Assembly: GCA_037893245.1 (NCBI GenBank) | Contig: JBAIAA010000414.1 | Location: forward strand, 2,084,001-2,148,000 | Length of the DNA stretch: 64,000 nt | Direction: 5' to 3' | Source: Crossaster papposus | Lineage: Eukaryota; Echinodermata; Asteroidea; Velatida; Solasteridae | In this document: one piece after another, positions 24,125-35,224 of the stretch | How the letters are laid out: each line of letters begins with the position of its first letter | Numbering within the stretch: position 1 is the stretch's first letter | Made by a program: the position numbers and the translations under genes | The notes under the pieces: model-generated | Seen by the model: only the letters and a program-made list of their open reading frames with translations | What the model was told of the DNA's origin: nothing | Database searches by the model: none

Positions 24125-24960
24125 ATGCTTTTTGAATGGTTACTGTTTCATATCACTTTCTTAAACATTCATTATGCCCGATAATATTTTTTACCAATCT
24201 TATTGTTGACGCTATTATCAATATTGCGCTTAAACACTAGCTGAAGTACCCGGTGGTCTTCTTTGGGTGAGAATTCCACAAAACGTCACGGGTCAACCCA
24301 CCAACAACTAAAAAGAAAACGTAAGATGGCATGTTGGTCATCATTTCGTCTGAAAAGTCGGAACACATGTGAGAGAGAAAAGATTTTGAAAATTTGGCAA
24401 TGGAGATGGAGTCGGAGCCTATAGCTAGGATTTTTGAAAACGACCTTTGTAAACTGTTGCTATCAGATTTGTTTTTTATATTAGTCGTGTCCTGTACGGA
24501 CGCTCTTTCAAGTTATGAAATCTTGACTTTTTAAAGTTTAGCATCCCTCATGGAACATTTCAATCGAAATGGTCTAGTACGTGTAGCAACGTGCTTCAGT
24601 TTCCGATTTGTGCAAGGAAATAAACGTCGCTGAAACTAATGTATTATCTCAACCAATTTAGTTCCAGAATTGTTTATAAATATAAAGGGACGCCCATAGT
24701 GTTGACCAAGCATTCTGGAGACGGCTCTTTGTATGAAGCAAAAACAGTGTAACAAAATAATATCAGACGTGTTTTTGTTTTTTTTCAAAATTAATGTCAC
24801 GTGAGTGTTTTTAGGCAATATCTTTGAACGTTGAGGGCGCTGTGCAAATGGTATTGGGGGTATAATTAAAAGTGATTAGAAGATAATTCATGTCAGTTTA
24901 CATATTCTTACAGCTCCAAAAATTTACATATTTTAATATCCCATTTTTAGATAAAAGTAA
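24125..24960. other. No gene recognised
   Basis: Apparently unique AT-rich sequence between cassette B and the Helitron array. The last base, A at 24960, is the expected left half of the Helitron AT target. Confidence 0.5.
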
Positions 24961-24984
24961 TCTATACTACAAAAGATGACAAAT

Positions 24985-25085
24985 GCGCCATCTTGTCCCT
25001 GGGCGCCGCCATCTTGGAACGCAGGGCCGCGCCATCTTGGAACACAGGGCCGCGCCATCTTGGCGCGTGGTTGGCGCCATGTTGG
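24985..25085 (+). promoter_or_regulatory. Cluster of five YY1-like CCATNTTG motifs in Helitron copy 1
   Basis: GCGCCATCTTG at 24985, GCCGCCATCTTGG at 25005-25017, CGCGCCATCTTGG at 25028 and 25051, and GGCGCCATGTTGG at 25073. The second matches the known YY1 consensus (complement of AANATGGCGNC) fully. The cluster lies just inside the 5' end and recurs in every copy. Binding is not shown. Confidence 0.45.
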
Positions 25086-26140
25086 CTTTTGGTCGGGCGA
25101 CTCGTCGCCGCGCGTGTGTGCCGCCGGCGTCGGTGCGGCGGGGTGCCGGATCGTTCGCGACGGGGAATCCCCCGGGGAATAAGATTTAAAAGTGAGATTT
25201 AAAAGAAACGGACGTTACCGATAAACGCGTAATCGCTTTTCGATTGCCTGTCGATGTCTGCGGGCCTTTTTGCGTGAACTATTGCGTTTATTTTGCATTG
25301 TCCTTGCCCGGAGTTCGGGCCGAAGCCTTCCCGAAATCGTACTACCGTAACTCGGTTGCCAAATTGTTGGCTGTTTGCGATTAAGCGGCGGCTGCATGCG
25401 TTACGCGAAGCCTTCGTAAATTGATTGTATCCGCCTTGCTTGCGCGGTGGCCGAGTTGGTGCCGAGTTTGTTTTTTCGCGATTGGGCGGCCCCGTCACGT
25501 GTTATTTGAGCTGGTGCCCCGATTTATACTTCCTTGGTTATTGCAGAGTAAACATAATACCAGTTGAGCGCCGGCTTCGATTTCGTGCGCGTCTACCACG
25601 TTTCAGTCACAGCTTGGGAACGTTAAAAAATGATTTATTCCTTTCGTGTTGCGTTTTGGGCAAATTTCTTTACTTCACATTGTCGATACTTAAATATTAC
25701 AACATTATGTGTCTAAAAACACTCCGAAACATATCGCTATTGCCTTAATTTCAACTTTGATCCCGCAAAAATGTCGCGAAATTGTAGGGCGATGGTGGAT
25801 ATGAATATGCAAATTAGAAACGTGACTGCATTACGTCAGTTGAGGGCGCACTGTCAGATGGCCGGCCTGTTGGGTTTTTTAATCAGGATTTTCACGATGA
25901 TGTAAACTCAGAAATCCCGAAGTGGTTCGTATTGTTTCCCGTACGATTCCTGTTAAAAAATAACGAGACGCAGGCAGCATGCAAGCGAAGATGGACTGCC
26001 TATTGAGTATTATTAGTTCAAAAGTCGGGAAGTATTTTTACAAAGATTGTTTGTTATTCAGACTCGATGGTATTCTACGGAGCCCCTAAAGGGACATATG
26101 ACGAATACAAATCACCGTTACGAAATAATTTGAGTATTTT

Positions 26141-26261
26141 ATTTCGTGCACTCAAAATAACTTATTTCGTGAGCTCGAAATGTTGTCGTGGCCACGAAAT
26201 GACTTCTTGCGCTCCAAGAATATCTGTTCGTGAGCTCGAAATAATTTCGTGCGCTCGAAAT
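26141..26261. repeat. Run of TTTCG...CGAAA palindromes in Helitron copy 1
   Basis: At least four perfect or near-perfect 16-18-bp palindromes of the form ATTTCGTGMGCTCGAAAT, spaced 20-30 bp apart, with degenerate ones between. The cluster recurs in all copies that reach this far, about 110-270 bp from the 3' end. Confidence 0.8.
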
Positions 26262-26370
26262 ACTTTCTAGCTGGTACTCTACTCGCTAAGTTTCGCGATT
26301 TGTGTGTCATACAATCCATTATGTTTTTAAGACGTCAACAAGGTGTAGTATAAGTTACGATTTCACCCAG

Positions 26371-26406
26371 CTAGCAGGTGCCGCGCGAAGCGCGGCATCC
26401 TGCTAG
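26371..26406 (+). terminator. Helitron 3' hairpin and CTAG end (copy 1)
   Basis: A 36-bp imperfect palindrome running from CTAGCAGG to CCTGCTAG, with a GC-rich core stem of 7 bp and a GAA loop. In Helitrons such a hairpin marks the end of rolling-circle transfer. Equivalents end at 28678, 30543 and 32021. Confidence 0.85.
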
Positions 26407-28678
26407 TCTATACTATAAAAGATGACAAATGCGCCATCTTGTCCCTGGGCGCCGCCATCTTGGAACGCAGGGCGCCGCCATCTTGGAACACAGGGCCGCG
26501 CCATCTTGGCGCGTGGTTGGCGCCATGTTGGCTTTTGGTCGGGCGACTCCTCGCCGCGCGCGTGTGCCGCCGGCGTCGGTGCGGCGGGGTGCCGGACCGT
26601 TCGCGACGGGGAATCCCCCGGGGAATCCCCCGGGGAAAAAAATCGTATTCGTCCGTGGTGAGATTTAAAAGAAACGGACGTTACCGATAAACGCGTAATC
26701 GCTTTTCGATTGCCTGTCGATGTCTGCGGGCCTTTTTGCATGAACTATTGCGTTATTTTTGCATTGTCCCTGCCCGGAGTTCGGGCCGAAGCCTTCCCGA
26801 AATCGTACTACCGTAACTCGGTTGCCGAATTGTTGGCTGTTTGCGATTGAGCGGCGGCTGCATGCGTTACGCGAAGCCTTCGCAAATTGATTGTATCCGC
26901 CTTGCTCGCGCGGTGGCCGAGTTGGTGCCGAGTTTGTTGTTCGCGATTGGGTTGGCCCGTTCCGTGTTATTTGACCTTTATACTCCATTGGTTATTGCGG
27001 AGTTTGAGCGCCAGCTCCATTTTCGGCTTCGAATTTCGTGCGCGTCGACCACATTGCAGTCACAGGCTTGGAACGTTAAAAAATGATTTATTCCTTTCGT
27101 GTTGCCTTTTGGGCAAATTTCGTTGCTTCACATTGTCGAGACTTAAATATTACAACATTATCTGTCTCAAAACACTCCGAAACATATCGCTATTGCCTCA
27201 ATTTCAACTTTGATCGTGCAAAAATGTCGCGAAATTGTATGGCGATGGTGGATATGAATATGCAATTTAGAAACGTGACTGCATTACGTCAGTTGAGGGC
27301 GCACTGTCAGATGGCCGGCCTGTTGGGTTTTTTAATCAGGATTTTCACGATGATGTAAATCAGAAGTGGTTCGTATTGTTTCCCGTACGATTCCTGTTAA
27401 AAATCACGAGACGCAGGCAGCATGCAAGCGAAGATGGACTGCCTATTGAGTATTATTAGTTCGGAAGTCGGGAGTATTTTTACAAAGATTGTTTTTATTC
27501 AGAGTCGATGGTATTCTACGGAGCCCCTAAAGGGACATATGACGAATAAAAATCACCGTTACGAAATAATTTTAGTTTTTTTCGTGCACTCAAAATAACT
27601 TATTTCGTGAGCTCGAAATGTTTTCGTAGCCACGAAATCACTTCGTGCGCTCCAAATTTTTTTTTTCGTGAGCTCGAAATAATTTCGTGCGCTCGAAATA
27701 CTTTCTAGCTGGTACTCTACTCGCTAAGTTTCGCGGTTTGTTTGTCATCGCTATTGCCTCAATGCTCTGATCGTGCAAAAATGTCGCGAAATTGTATGGC
27801 GATCGTGGATATGAATATGCAATTCAGAAACGTGACTACGTTTCGGCTTCGGCTTTGCCTTCGAATTCCTGCGCGTCGACCATTTTGTAGTCGCAGTTTG
27901 GGAACGTAAAAACAATGATTTATTCCTTTCGTGTTGCCTTCTGGGAAAATTTCTTCCTTTCACATTGTCAATACTTAAATATTACAACATTATCTCTCTA
28001 AAAACACTCCGAAACATATCGCTATTGCCTCAATCTTAACTTTTATCGTGGAAAAATGTCGCGAAATTGTATGGCCTATCGTGGATATGAATATTCAATT
28101 TAGAAACGTGACGGCCTTACGTCAGTTGAGGGCGCACTGTCAGACGGCCGGTCTGTTGGTTTTTTCAATCGTGACGAAGTAAATCAGAAATCCCGAAGTG
28201 GTTCGTATTGTTTCCCGTACGATTCCTGTTAAAAAATCACGAGACGCAGGCATGCAAGCGAAGATGGACTGCCTATTGAGTATTATTAGTTCGAAAGTCG
28301 GGAAGTATTTTTACAAAGATTGTTTGTTATTCAGAGTCGATGGTATTCTACGGAGCCCCTAAAGGGACATGACGAATAAAAATCACCGTTACGAAATAAT
28401 TTGAGTATTTTATTTCGTGCACTCAAAATAACTTATTTCGTGAGCTCGAAATGTTGTCGTGGCCACGAAATGACTTCGTGCGCTCCAAGAATATCTGTTC
28501 GTGAGCTCGAAATAATTTCGTGCGCTCGAAATACTTTCTAGCTGGTACTCTACTCGCTAAGTTTCGCGATTTGTTTGTCATACAATCCATTATGTTTTTA
28601 AGACGTCAACAAGGTGTATCTATAAGTTACGATTTCACCCAGCTAGCAGGTGCCGCGCGAAGCGCGGCATCCTGCTAG
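26407..28678 (+). mobile_element. Helitron array copy 2, with internal duplication
   Basis: Starts TCTATACTATAAAAGATG at the base after copy 1 and ends CTAG. It is 2272 bp because the part corresponding to 27070-27740 is repeated, diverged, at about 27750-28560. Copy 5 has the same rearrangement. No coding sequence is recognised. Confidence 0.88.
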
Positions 28679-30543
28679 TCTATACTATAAAAGATGTTAA
28701 ATTCGCCATCTTGTCCCTGGGCGCCGCCATCTTGGAAACACAGGGCCGCGCCATCTTGGCGCGTGGTTGGCGCCATCTTGGCTTTTGGTCGGGCGACTCG
28801 TCGCCGCGCGCGTGTGCCGCCGGCGTCGGTGCGGCGGGGTGCCGGACCGTTCGCGACGGGGAATCCCCCGGGGAATAAGATTTAAAAGTGAGATTTAAAA
28901 GAAACGGACGTTACCGATAAACGCGTAATCGCTTTTCGATTGCCTGTCGATGTCTGCGGGCCTTTTTGCGTGAACTATTGCGTTATTTTTGCATTGTCCT
29001 TGCCCGGAGTTCGGGCCGAAGCCTTCCCGAAATCGTACTACCGTAACTCGGTTGCCAAATTGTTGGCTGTTTGCGATTAAGCGGCGGCTACATGCGTTAC
29101 GCGAAGCCTTCGCAAATTGATTGTATCCGCCTTGCTTGCGCGGTGGCCGAGTTGGTGCCGAGTTTGTTTTTTCGCGATTGGGCGGCCCCGTCACGTGTTA
29201 TTTGAGCTGGTGCCCCGATTTATACTTCCTTGGTTATTGCGGAGTAAACATAATACCAGTTGAGCGCCGGCTTCGAATTCGTGCGCGTCTACCACGTTTC
29301 AGTCACAGCTTGGGAACGTTAAAAAATGATTTATTCCTTTCGTGTTGCGTTTTGGGCAAATTTCTTTACTTCACATTGTCGATACTTAAATATTACAACA
29401 TTATGTGTCTAAAAACACTCCGAAACATATCGCTATTGCCTTAATTTCAACTTTGATCCCGCAAAAATGTCGCGAAATTGTAGGGCGATGGTGGATATGA
29501 ATATGCAAATTAGAAACGTGACTGCATTACGTCAGTTGAGGGCGCACTGTCAGATGGCCGGCCTGTTGGTTTTTTTAATCAGGATTTTCACGATGATGTA
29601 AACTCAGAAATCCCGAAGTGGTTCGTATTGTTTCCCGTACGATTCCTGTTAAAAAATAACGAGACGCAGGCAGCATGCAAGCGAAGATGGACTGCCTATT
29701 GAGTATTATTAGTTCGAAAGTCGGGAAGTATTTTTACAAAGATTGTTTGTTATTCAGACTCGATGGTATTCTACGGAGCCCCTAAAGGGAAATATGACGA
29801 ATAAAAATCACCGTTACGAAATAATTTGAGTATTTTATTTCGCGCACTCAAAATAACTTATTTCGTGAGCTCGAAATGTTGTCGTGGCCACGAAATGACT
29901 TCTTGCGCTCCAAGAATATCTGTTCGTGAGCTCGAAATAATTTCGTGCGCTCGAAATACTTTCTAGCTGGTACTCTACTCGCTAAGTTTCGCGATTTGTT
30001 TGTCATACAATCCATTATGTTTTTAAGACGTCAACAAGGGGTGCGTTCCACTTACGCGAACTGTTTGCGCGAACGTTCGCCAACGTTTTTAGTTGGCGTT
30101 AGGGGGAGTGGAACGATATTTTAAAAACTACGTTTTCAAAATGGCGGCGCCCGGTGAAAGTGACATCGTTTGGTTCGCTGCTTTTTGTCCAACTCATTAT
30201 TTTTCTTTAAAAGATCCCTGTGACTGCTCAAAACAATCCACCGTTTATAACGAAAAGTATAAAACGTAAATAAAAACCGTGAAAAGAACCCTGCCGTCTG
30301 CTAACCGCTTCGCCATCATTAAAATACGTCACTGGCCAACAGCGAACAGCTCGGAATGTCGTTCGCCGTTTTCGCTAACGTTGGCCAACATAATTGGCGC
30401 ACATTGCGTTCCACTCACGCGAACAACGCTAACGTTGGCCAACGTTGGCAACGTTCGCTAGAGTGGAACGCACCCCAGGTGTATCTATAAGTTACGATTT
30501 CACCCAGCTAGCAGGTGCCGCGCGAAGCGCGGCATCCTGCTAG
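28679..30543 (+). mobile_element. Helitron array copy 3, split by a MITE
   Basis: Same ends as the other copies. Its length of 1865 bp includes the 439-bp MITE at 30038-30476. The Helitron part is very close to copy 1 (the segment 29121-29444 matches 25425-25748 with few changes). Confidence 0.9.
30038..30476. mobile_element. Harbinger-like MITE in Helitron copy 3
   Basis: A 439-bp insertion with inverted ends GGGGTGCGTTCCACT and AGTGGAACGCACCCC. The uninterrupted site (CAACAAGGTGTATC) is visible in the other copies. The duplicated target is probably AGG, but the G and C runs make the exact edge uncertain. Inner repeats of AACGTTGGCCAACG and GCGAACG make further small palindromes. An AAAATGGCGGCGCC motif (30138) resembles a YY1 site. 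Confidence 0.78.
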
Positions 30544-32021
30544 TCTATACTATAAAAGATGTTAAATTCGCCATCTTGTCCCTGGGCGCCGCCATCTTGG
30601 AACGCAGGGCCGCGCCATCTTGGAACACAGGGCCGCGCCATCTTGGCGCGTGGTTGGCGCCATGTTGGCTTTTGGTCGGGCGACTCGTCGCCGCGCGTGT
30701 GTGCCGCCGGCGTCGGTGCGGCGGGGTGCCGGATCCGTTCGCGACGGAGAATCCCCCGGGGAATAAGATTTTAAAAAAAATCGTATTCGTCCGAAGTGAG
30801 ATTTAAAAGAAACGGACGTTACCGATAAACGCGTAATCGCTTTTCGATTGCCTGTCGATGTCTGTGGGCCTTTTTGCGTGAACTATTGCGTTATTTTTGC
30901 ATTGTCCTTGCCCGGAGTTCGGGCCGAAGCCTTCCCGAAATCGTACTACCGTAACTCGGTTACCAAATTGTTGGCTGTTTGCGATTAAGCGGTGGCTACA
31001 TGCGTTACACGAAGCCTTCGCAAATTAATTGTATCCGCCTTGCTTGCGCGGTGGCCGAGTTGGTGCCGAGTTTGTTGTTCGCGATTGGGCGGCCCATCCC
31101 GTGTTATTTGAGCTGATGCCCCGCGCGCTTTATACATGTACATGTACTCCCTTGGTTAATTGCGGAGTTTGAGCGCCAGCTTCGTTTTCGGCTTCGAATT
31201 CCGTGCGCGCCGACAACTTTCAGTCACAGCTTGGGAACGTTAAAAAAATGATGTATTCCTTTCGTGTTGCCTTTTGAGCAAATTTCTTTGCTTCACATTG
31301 TCGATACTTAAATATTACAACATTATCTGTCTCAAAACACTCCGAAACATATCGCTATTGCCTCAATTTCAACTTTGATCGTGCAAAATGTCGCGAAATT
31401 GTATGGCGATGGTGGATATGAATATGCAATTTAGAAACGTGACTGCATTACGTCAGTTGAGGGCGCACTGTCAGATGGCCGGCCTGTTGGGTTTTTTAAT
31501 CAGGATTTTCACGATGATGTAAACTCAGAAATCCCGAAGTGGTTCGTATTGTTTCCCGTACGATTCCTGTTAAAAAATCACGAGACGCAGGCAGCATGCA
31601 AGCAAAGATGAACTGCCTATTGAGTACTGTTCGGAAGTCGGGAAGTATTTTTACAAAGATTGTTTGTTATTCAGAGTCGATGGTATTCTACGGAGCCCCT
31701 AAAGGGACATATGACGAATAAAAATCACCGTTACGAAATAATTTGAGTATTTTATTTCGTGCACTCAAAATAACTTTTTTCGTGAGCTCGAAATGTTGTC
31801 GTGGCCACGAAATGACTTCGTGCGCTCCAAGAATATCCGTTCGTGAGCTCGAAATAATTTCGTGCGCTCGAAATACTTTTCTAGCTGGTACTCTACTCGC
31901 TAAGTTGCGCGATTTGTTTGTCATACAATCCATTATGTTTTTAAGACGTCAACAAGGTGTATCTATAAGTTACGATTTCACCCAGCTAGCAGGTGCCGCG
32001 CGAAGCACGGCATCCTGCTAG
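30544..32021 (+). mobile_element. Helitron array copy 4
   Basis: A 1478-bp unit with the standard 5' end and a 3' hairpin with one mismatch (GAAGCACGGC). An alternating TACATGTACATGTAC stretch (31133-31147) is private to this copy. Confidence 0.9.
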
Positions 32022-32885
32022 TCTATACTATAAAAGATGTTAAATGCGCCATCTTGTCCCTGGGCGCCGCCATCTTGGAACGCAGGGCCGCGCCATCTTG
32101 GAACACAGGGCCGCGCCATCTTGGCGCGTGGTTGGCGCCATGTTGGAGAGACGCGGCGCTTTTGGTCGGGCGACTCGTCGCCGCGCGTGTGTGCCGCCGG
32201 CGTCGGTGCGGCGGGGTGCCGGATCGTTCGCGACGGCGAATCCCCCGGGGAATAAGATTTAAAAAAAAAACTCGTATTCGTCGTGGTGAGATTTAGGAGA
32301 AACGGACGTTACCGATAAACGCGTAATCGCTTTTCGATTGCCTGTTGATGTCTGTGGGCTTTTTTGCGTAAACTATTGCGTTATTTATGCATTGTCCTTG
32401 CCCGGAGTTCGGGCCGAAGCCTTCCCGAAATCGTATACCGTAACTCGGTTGCCGATTTGTTGGCTGTTTGCGATTAAGCGGCCGCTACTGCGTTACGCGA
32501 AGCCTTCGCAAATTAATTGTATCCGCCTTGCTCGGTCGGTGGCCGAGTTGTTGCCGAGTTTGTTATTCGCGATTGGGCGGCCCATCCCGTGTTATTTGAA
32601 CTGGTGCCCCGATTTATACTTCCTGTTTTTAAATGGTTTATTCCTTATAGAAAAAACCTACAACACAGATATATACATATATTTACAATACATCATTTCT
32701 CGCACCTCTTAGAAAGGAAGAAATTATAAATATAATTTCTATACAAATTTACAAAACAAAAAACAAAATATTCATACTTTAAAAACCGTCACCAAATACA
32801 AATCAATTGATATAGCAGAACAAATTCTCAATGAAATAAAACCAGAAAAATACCGATAAACTGTTAAGCAGTGATGTTTGAGGAA

Positions 32886-33579
32886 TCAGGGCCCGACACG
32901 AATCCGGAGATATTTTTTGAGGCGACACAACAACTCGGAACTAGTAATCTTTTTGTGTTCATATTTCGCCATGTTTCTATGAAACCAAATAGTTCGACGA
33001 AAAGTACTTAAATGTTGTGCCGTCTCAACCTCTATTTTCCTTGTATTGGTGTTCGGAAACAAGGAAAATATTAAGGTGTCCGCGTCGGGAGGGTACGCGC
33101 TGGCCTTGTTTAACCCGCCCAAGTATTGACCGAGCCATCGGCCCACCGGCTGGACCACACTGCACTCGACAAAAACGTGATTAACCGTTTCCTTTCGAGC
33201 GCAGTGCGGGCATAATCCGCGATCTTTCGAATGCTTTCTTAAACGGTTACCGGTGGGCAACACGTTGTGCACTATCTTAAAGTTCAAAGACATGTGTTTG
33301 TTCGAGTGTCTGCTGCACAACGTGCGCTTCCATACGGTGGCCCAGTCTCTACCGGGCCAGTTGCGCTGTACCCTCGATTTCGTTCCTTTAGCCTCGAGTG
33401 TGGTTGCAAGGAGTTCTTTTAATTTGACTTGTCGCCAGTCGCTCACTAGTGGGTTTAGCTTACGGAAGCTCTTTAGAACCGCACTATAATATGCCGGTTG
33501 TGTGTCGCAATGTGGCACATTCCCGCGCGCCAATGACGGGTCTGCACTCCGAAGAGACAAACCGCACCAATAGCGCGCA
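32886..33579 (-). pseudogene. LINE ORF2, C-terminal part
   Basis: About 230 codons that complete ORF2 downstream of the insertion. The protein reads from ARYWCGLSLRSADPSL to a stop at 32886. It contains a cysteine-histidine motif CPHCARKETVNHVFVEC (C-x2-C-x7-H-x4-C) typical of the ORF2 C terminus in this clade. Joining across the insertion would restore the frame if the site was originally GTTTAA, which supports a single later insertion rather than decay. As it stands, the fragment has no own start codon. Confidence 0.85.
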
Positions 33580-33718
33580 TTAAACTACTCTTGTGACGTC
33601 ACTCTATTCAGAAAAGTGTCGATTATTTTTAAGAATGTACAGTTAACTGTACCTTCTTTTAAGAATTAACAGAAAAAGAACGACTCAGTGGACACAGAAA
33701 TTGCTATTGTTATATTTA

Positions 33719-33953
33719 TTACAACTTAGTAAGAGCTATGTTGACAGTTTCTTTAGAGCTTTCAACAATTAATTGTCTTGGAGGTCTCTTTGCCGTGTCG
33801 ACGCGCTTATGCAGTTTCAGCCCGGCTGACTGCTCTCCTATGATCCTCACTAGTTCTGGCCACCGAAGCCCTTGTTGTAGAGACGAGATGCTGCCATGCT
33901 CGATCGTATGGAGTGGTTCGTCCAAAAGCCTTGTTGCACAGATTTGCCACAAC
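33719..33953 (-). pseudogene. Exon-like open frame with splice acceptor and poly(A) signal
   Basis: On the minus strand a pyrimidine-rich stretch ends in ATCCCAG, followed by 78 codons (from LWQICATRLLDEPLHTIE to ETVNIALTKL) and a TAA that overlaps AATAAA. It looks like a terminal coding exon. The composition is ordinary protein, without low complexity. I do not recognise the family. It could be the last exon of the element's own gene or a captured host exon. The other exons are not evident in the insertion. Confidence 0.4.
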
Positions 33954-35117
33954 CTGGGATATCAACAATAACAAAAATAAAATAAGATGGATGCGCCAAA
34001 CCGCATGTAACAAATTGCATCAAGGTTTGTCTAAAACATTCGAAAATGAAAATGGCCCAAGAACTTATTACCACTAAGAAAACAAATGGAGGATAAACCT
34101 TTTTATAAGCAAGGTCGAAGCGATGGTTTGCAATTTAAAATATGTACATTTCTTGTAAATGGGAATAATTTTCGACGGAGATAGGTCATAGTTATGTCAT
34201 ACGTTCGAAGGTCCTAAAAAGTACTACTAATGCACAACTTTAAAAGGGCTGGTATACGTATAACACGTACATGTACTTTACATTCGCTAACTCGCCCATG
34301 TTGTCCTGTCCTGTCGTATACCTGTGTAGCAAAAACGGCAGAAAAACCAACAGAAATTAGTTTTGTTCCGAGTCTGGTTAATTTGACGTGTGATAATGAA
34401 ACCGTTCAGGGTTTAACAAAAGGCTGGTATACTTTCGACACGGAATAATGACTACTGACGATATTGTTACACCATAAAAAGGGCTAAAATTGGTAAAAAT
34501 ATTAAGCCAAAATGAGCTGCTGATGAGAGCTAAGCCAAATGTTGGGAATAACAAGTTCTTGTTTCCTTTTCTTGCTTATTTTCCATCATTACCTGATCCG
34601 TTAGGGGTCCAAATCAGCCACGAGTAGTAGGAAGTTTCTTCACCTCTGAATTTGCCGCTTTAGTATAAATCCTCATTGGAGTATAAAATCCTCATCGAAT
34701 ATGTCCCAAAATACGGGTGTAAATCACCATCAAAATAAATTGGCGAGTCAGTTCTTGAAGTGACACAACATATCTCCCAACGTATTCCTACTCAAAAATA
34801 TGTACGGATCCTCACTGGAAGACATATTAGCGGAGTTAGCAGAGACACACCCGACGCACAACAATGTATGGCATCAAATGACTTCGAAGTCGAATGTACT
34901 GGGCATTTTAAACACCCTCATTTTACCCAACCTTTATTCACTTGTTTGGTTACGCAACACGGAGACTAGACAGGACAAAGCTTTCACATTCCTTAGTAGC
35001 TTGCACCACTGAACAATGGAATTAAATCGTCTCATACTTTAAAGCATTAGTAAGAATTGACACTTGTTGTTCCTTTTAAATATTGACAATGGGTGTAAAA
35101 GGGACGTAGTTTAAGTC

Positions 35118-35224
35118 GGAGAAACGACTCAAAAGGTGGACATTCTTTGATTCAAATTGGGCTCGGACGCTGCGCGTCCTCGCCCATTCGAATCAAAGAA
35201 TGTCCACTTTTTCGTCATTTCTCC
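35118..35224. repeat. 107-bp hairpin at the end of the ORF2 insertion
   Basis: Two arms of about 50 bp with few mismatches. The left arm begins GGAGAAACGACTC and the right arm is the complement of GGAGAAATGACG. The shared core is GTGGACATTCTTTGATTC, and the loop is CTGCG. The right arm ends exactly at the TTAA border. Confidence 0.9.

Larger units (their letters stand above)
24961..26406 (+). mobile_element. Non-autonomous Helitron, array copy 1
   Basis: The copy starts TCTATACTACAAAAGATG directly after an A and ends with the hairpin GCCGCGC-GAA-GCGCGGC followed by ATCCTGCTAG. TC at the 5' end, a GC-rich hairpin about 10 nt from the 3' end, a CTAG terminus and absence of terminal inverted repeats are the Helitron hallmarks. 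The 1446-bp unit has no Rep/helicase coding sequence, so it depends on an autonomous partner. ORFs such as 25425-25748 recur only because the unit is repeated and show no domain. The following copy begins at the next base. Confidence 0.9.
33581..35224. mobile_element. 1.6-kb insertion with TTAA ends inside LINE ORF2
   Basis: ORF2 breaks after the codons for SGKWRIL and resumes at ARYWCG. TTAA is present at both borders (near 33580 and 35225). Inverted TTAAACTAC words lie at 33580 and 35106-35114. The right end is a 107-bp hairpin (35118-35224). The interior has an exon-like open frame on the minus strand (33719-33953) but no transposase that I recognise. It may be a TTAA-target element that picked up host sequence. 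Confidence 0.6.

Noticed and set aside
24976-26690. Ala/Arg/Pro-rich ORFs at the start of each Helitron copy and ORFs such as 25425-25748
   Set aside because: They recur because the Helitron unit recurs. Frames shift between copies and no domain is visible, so they are GC-island artefacts.
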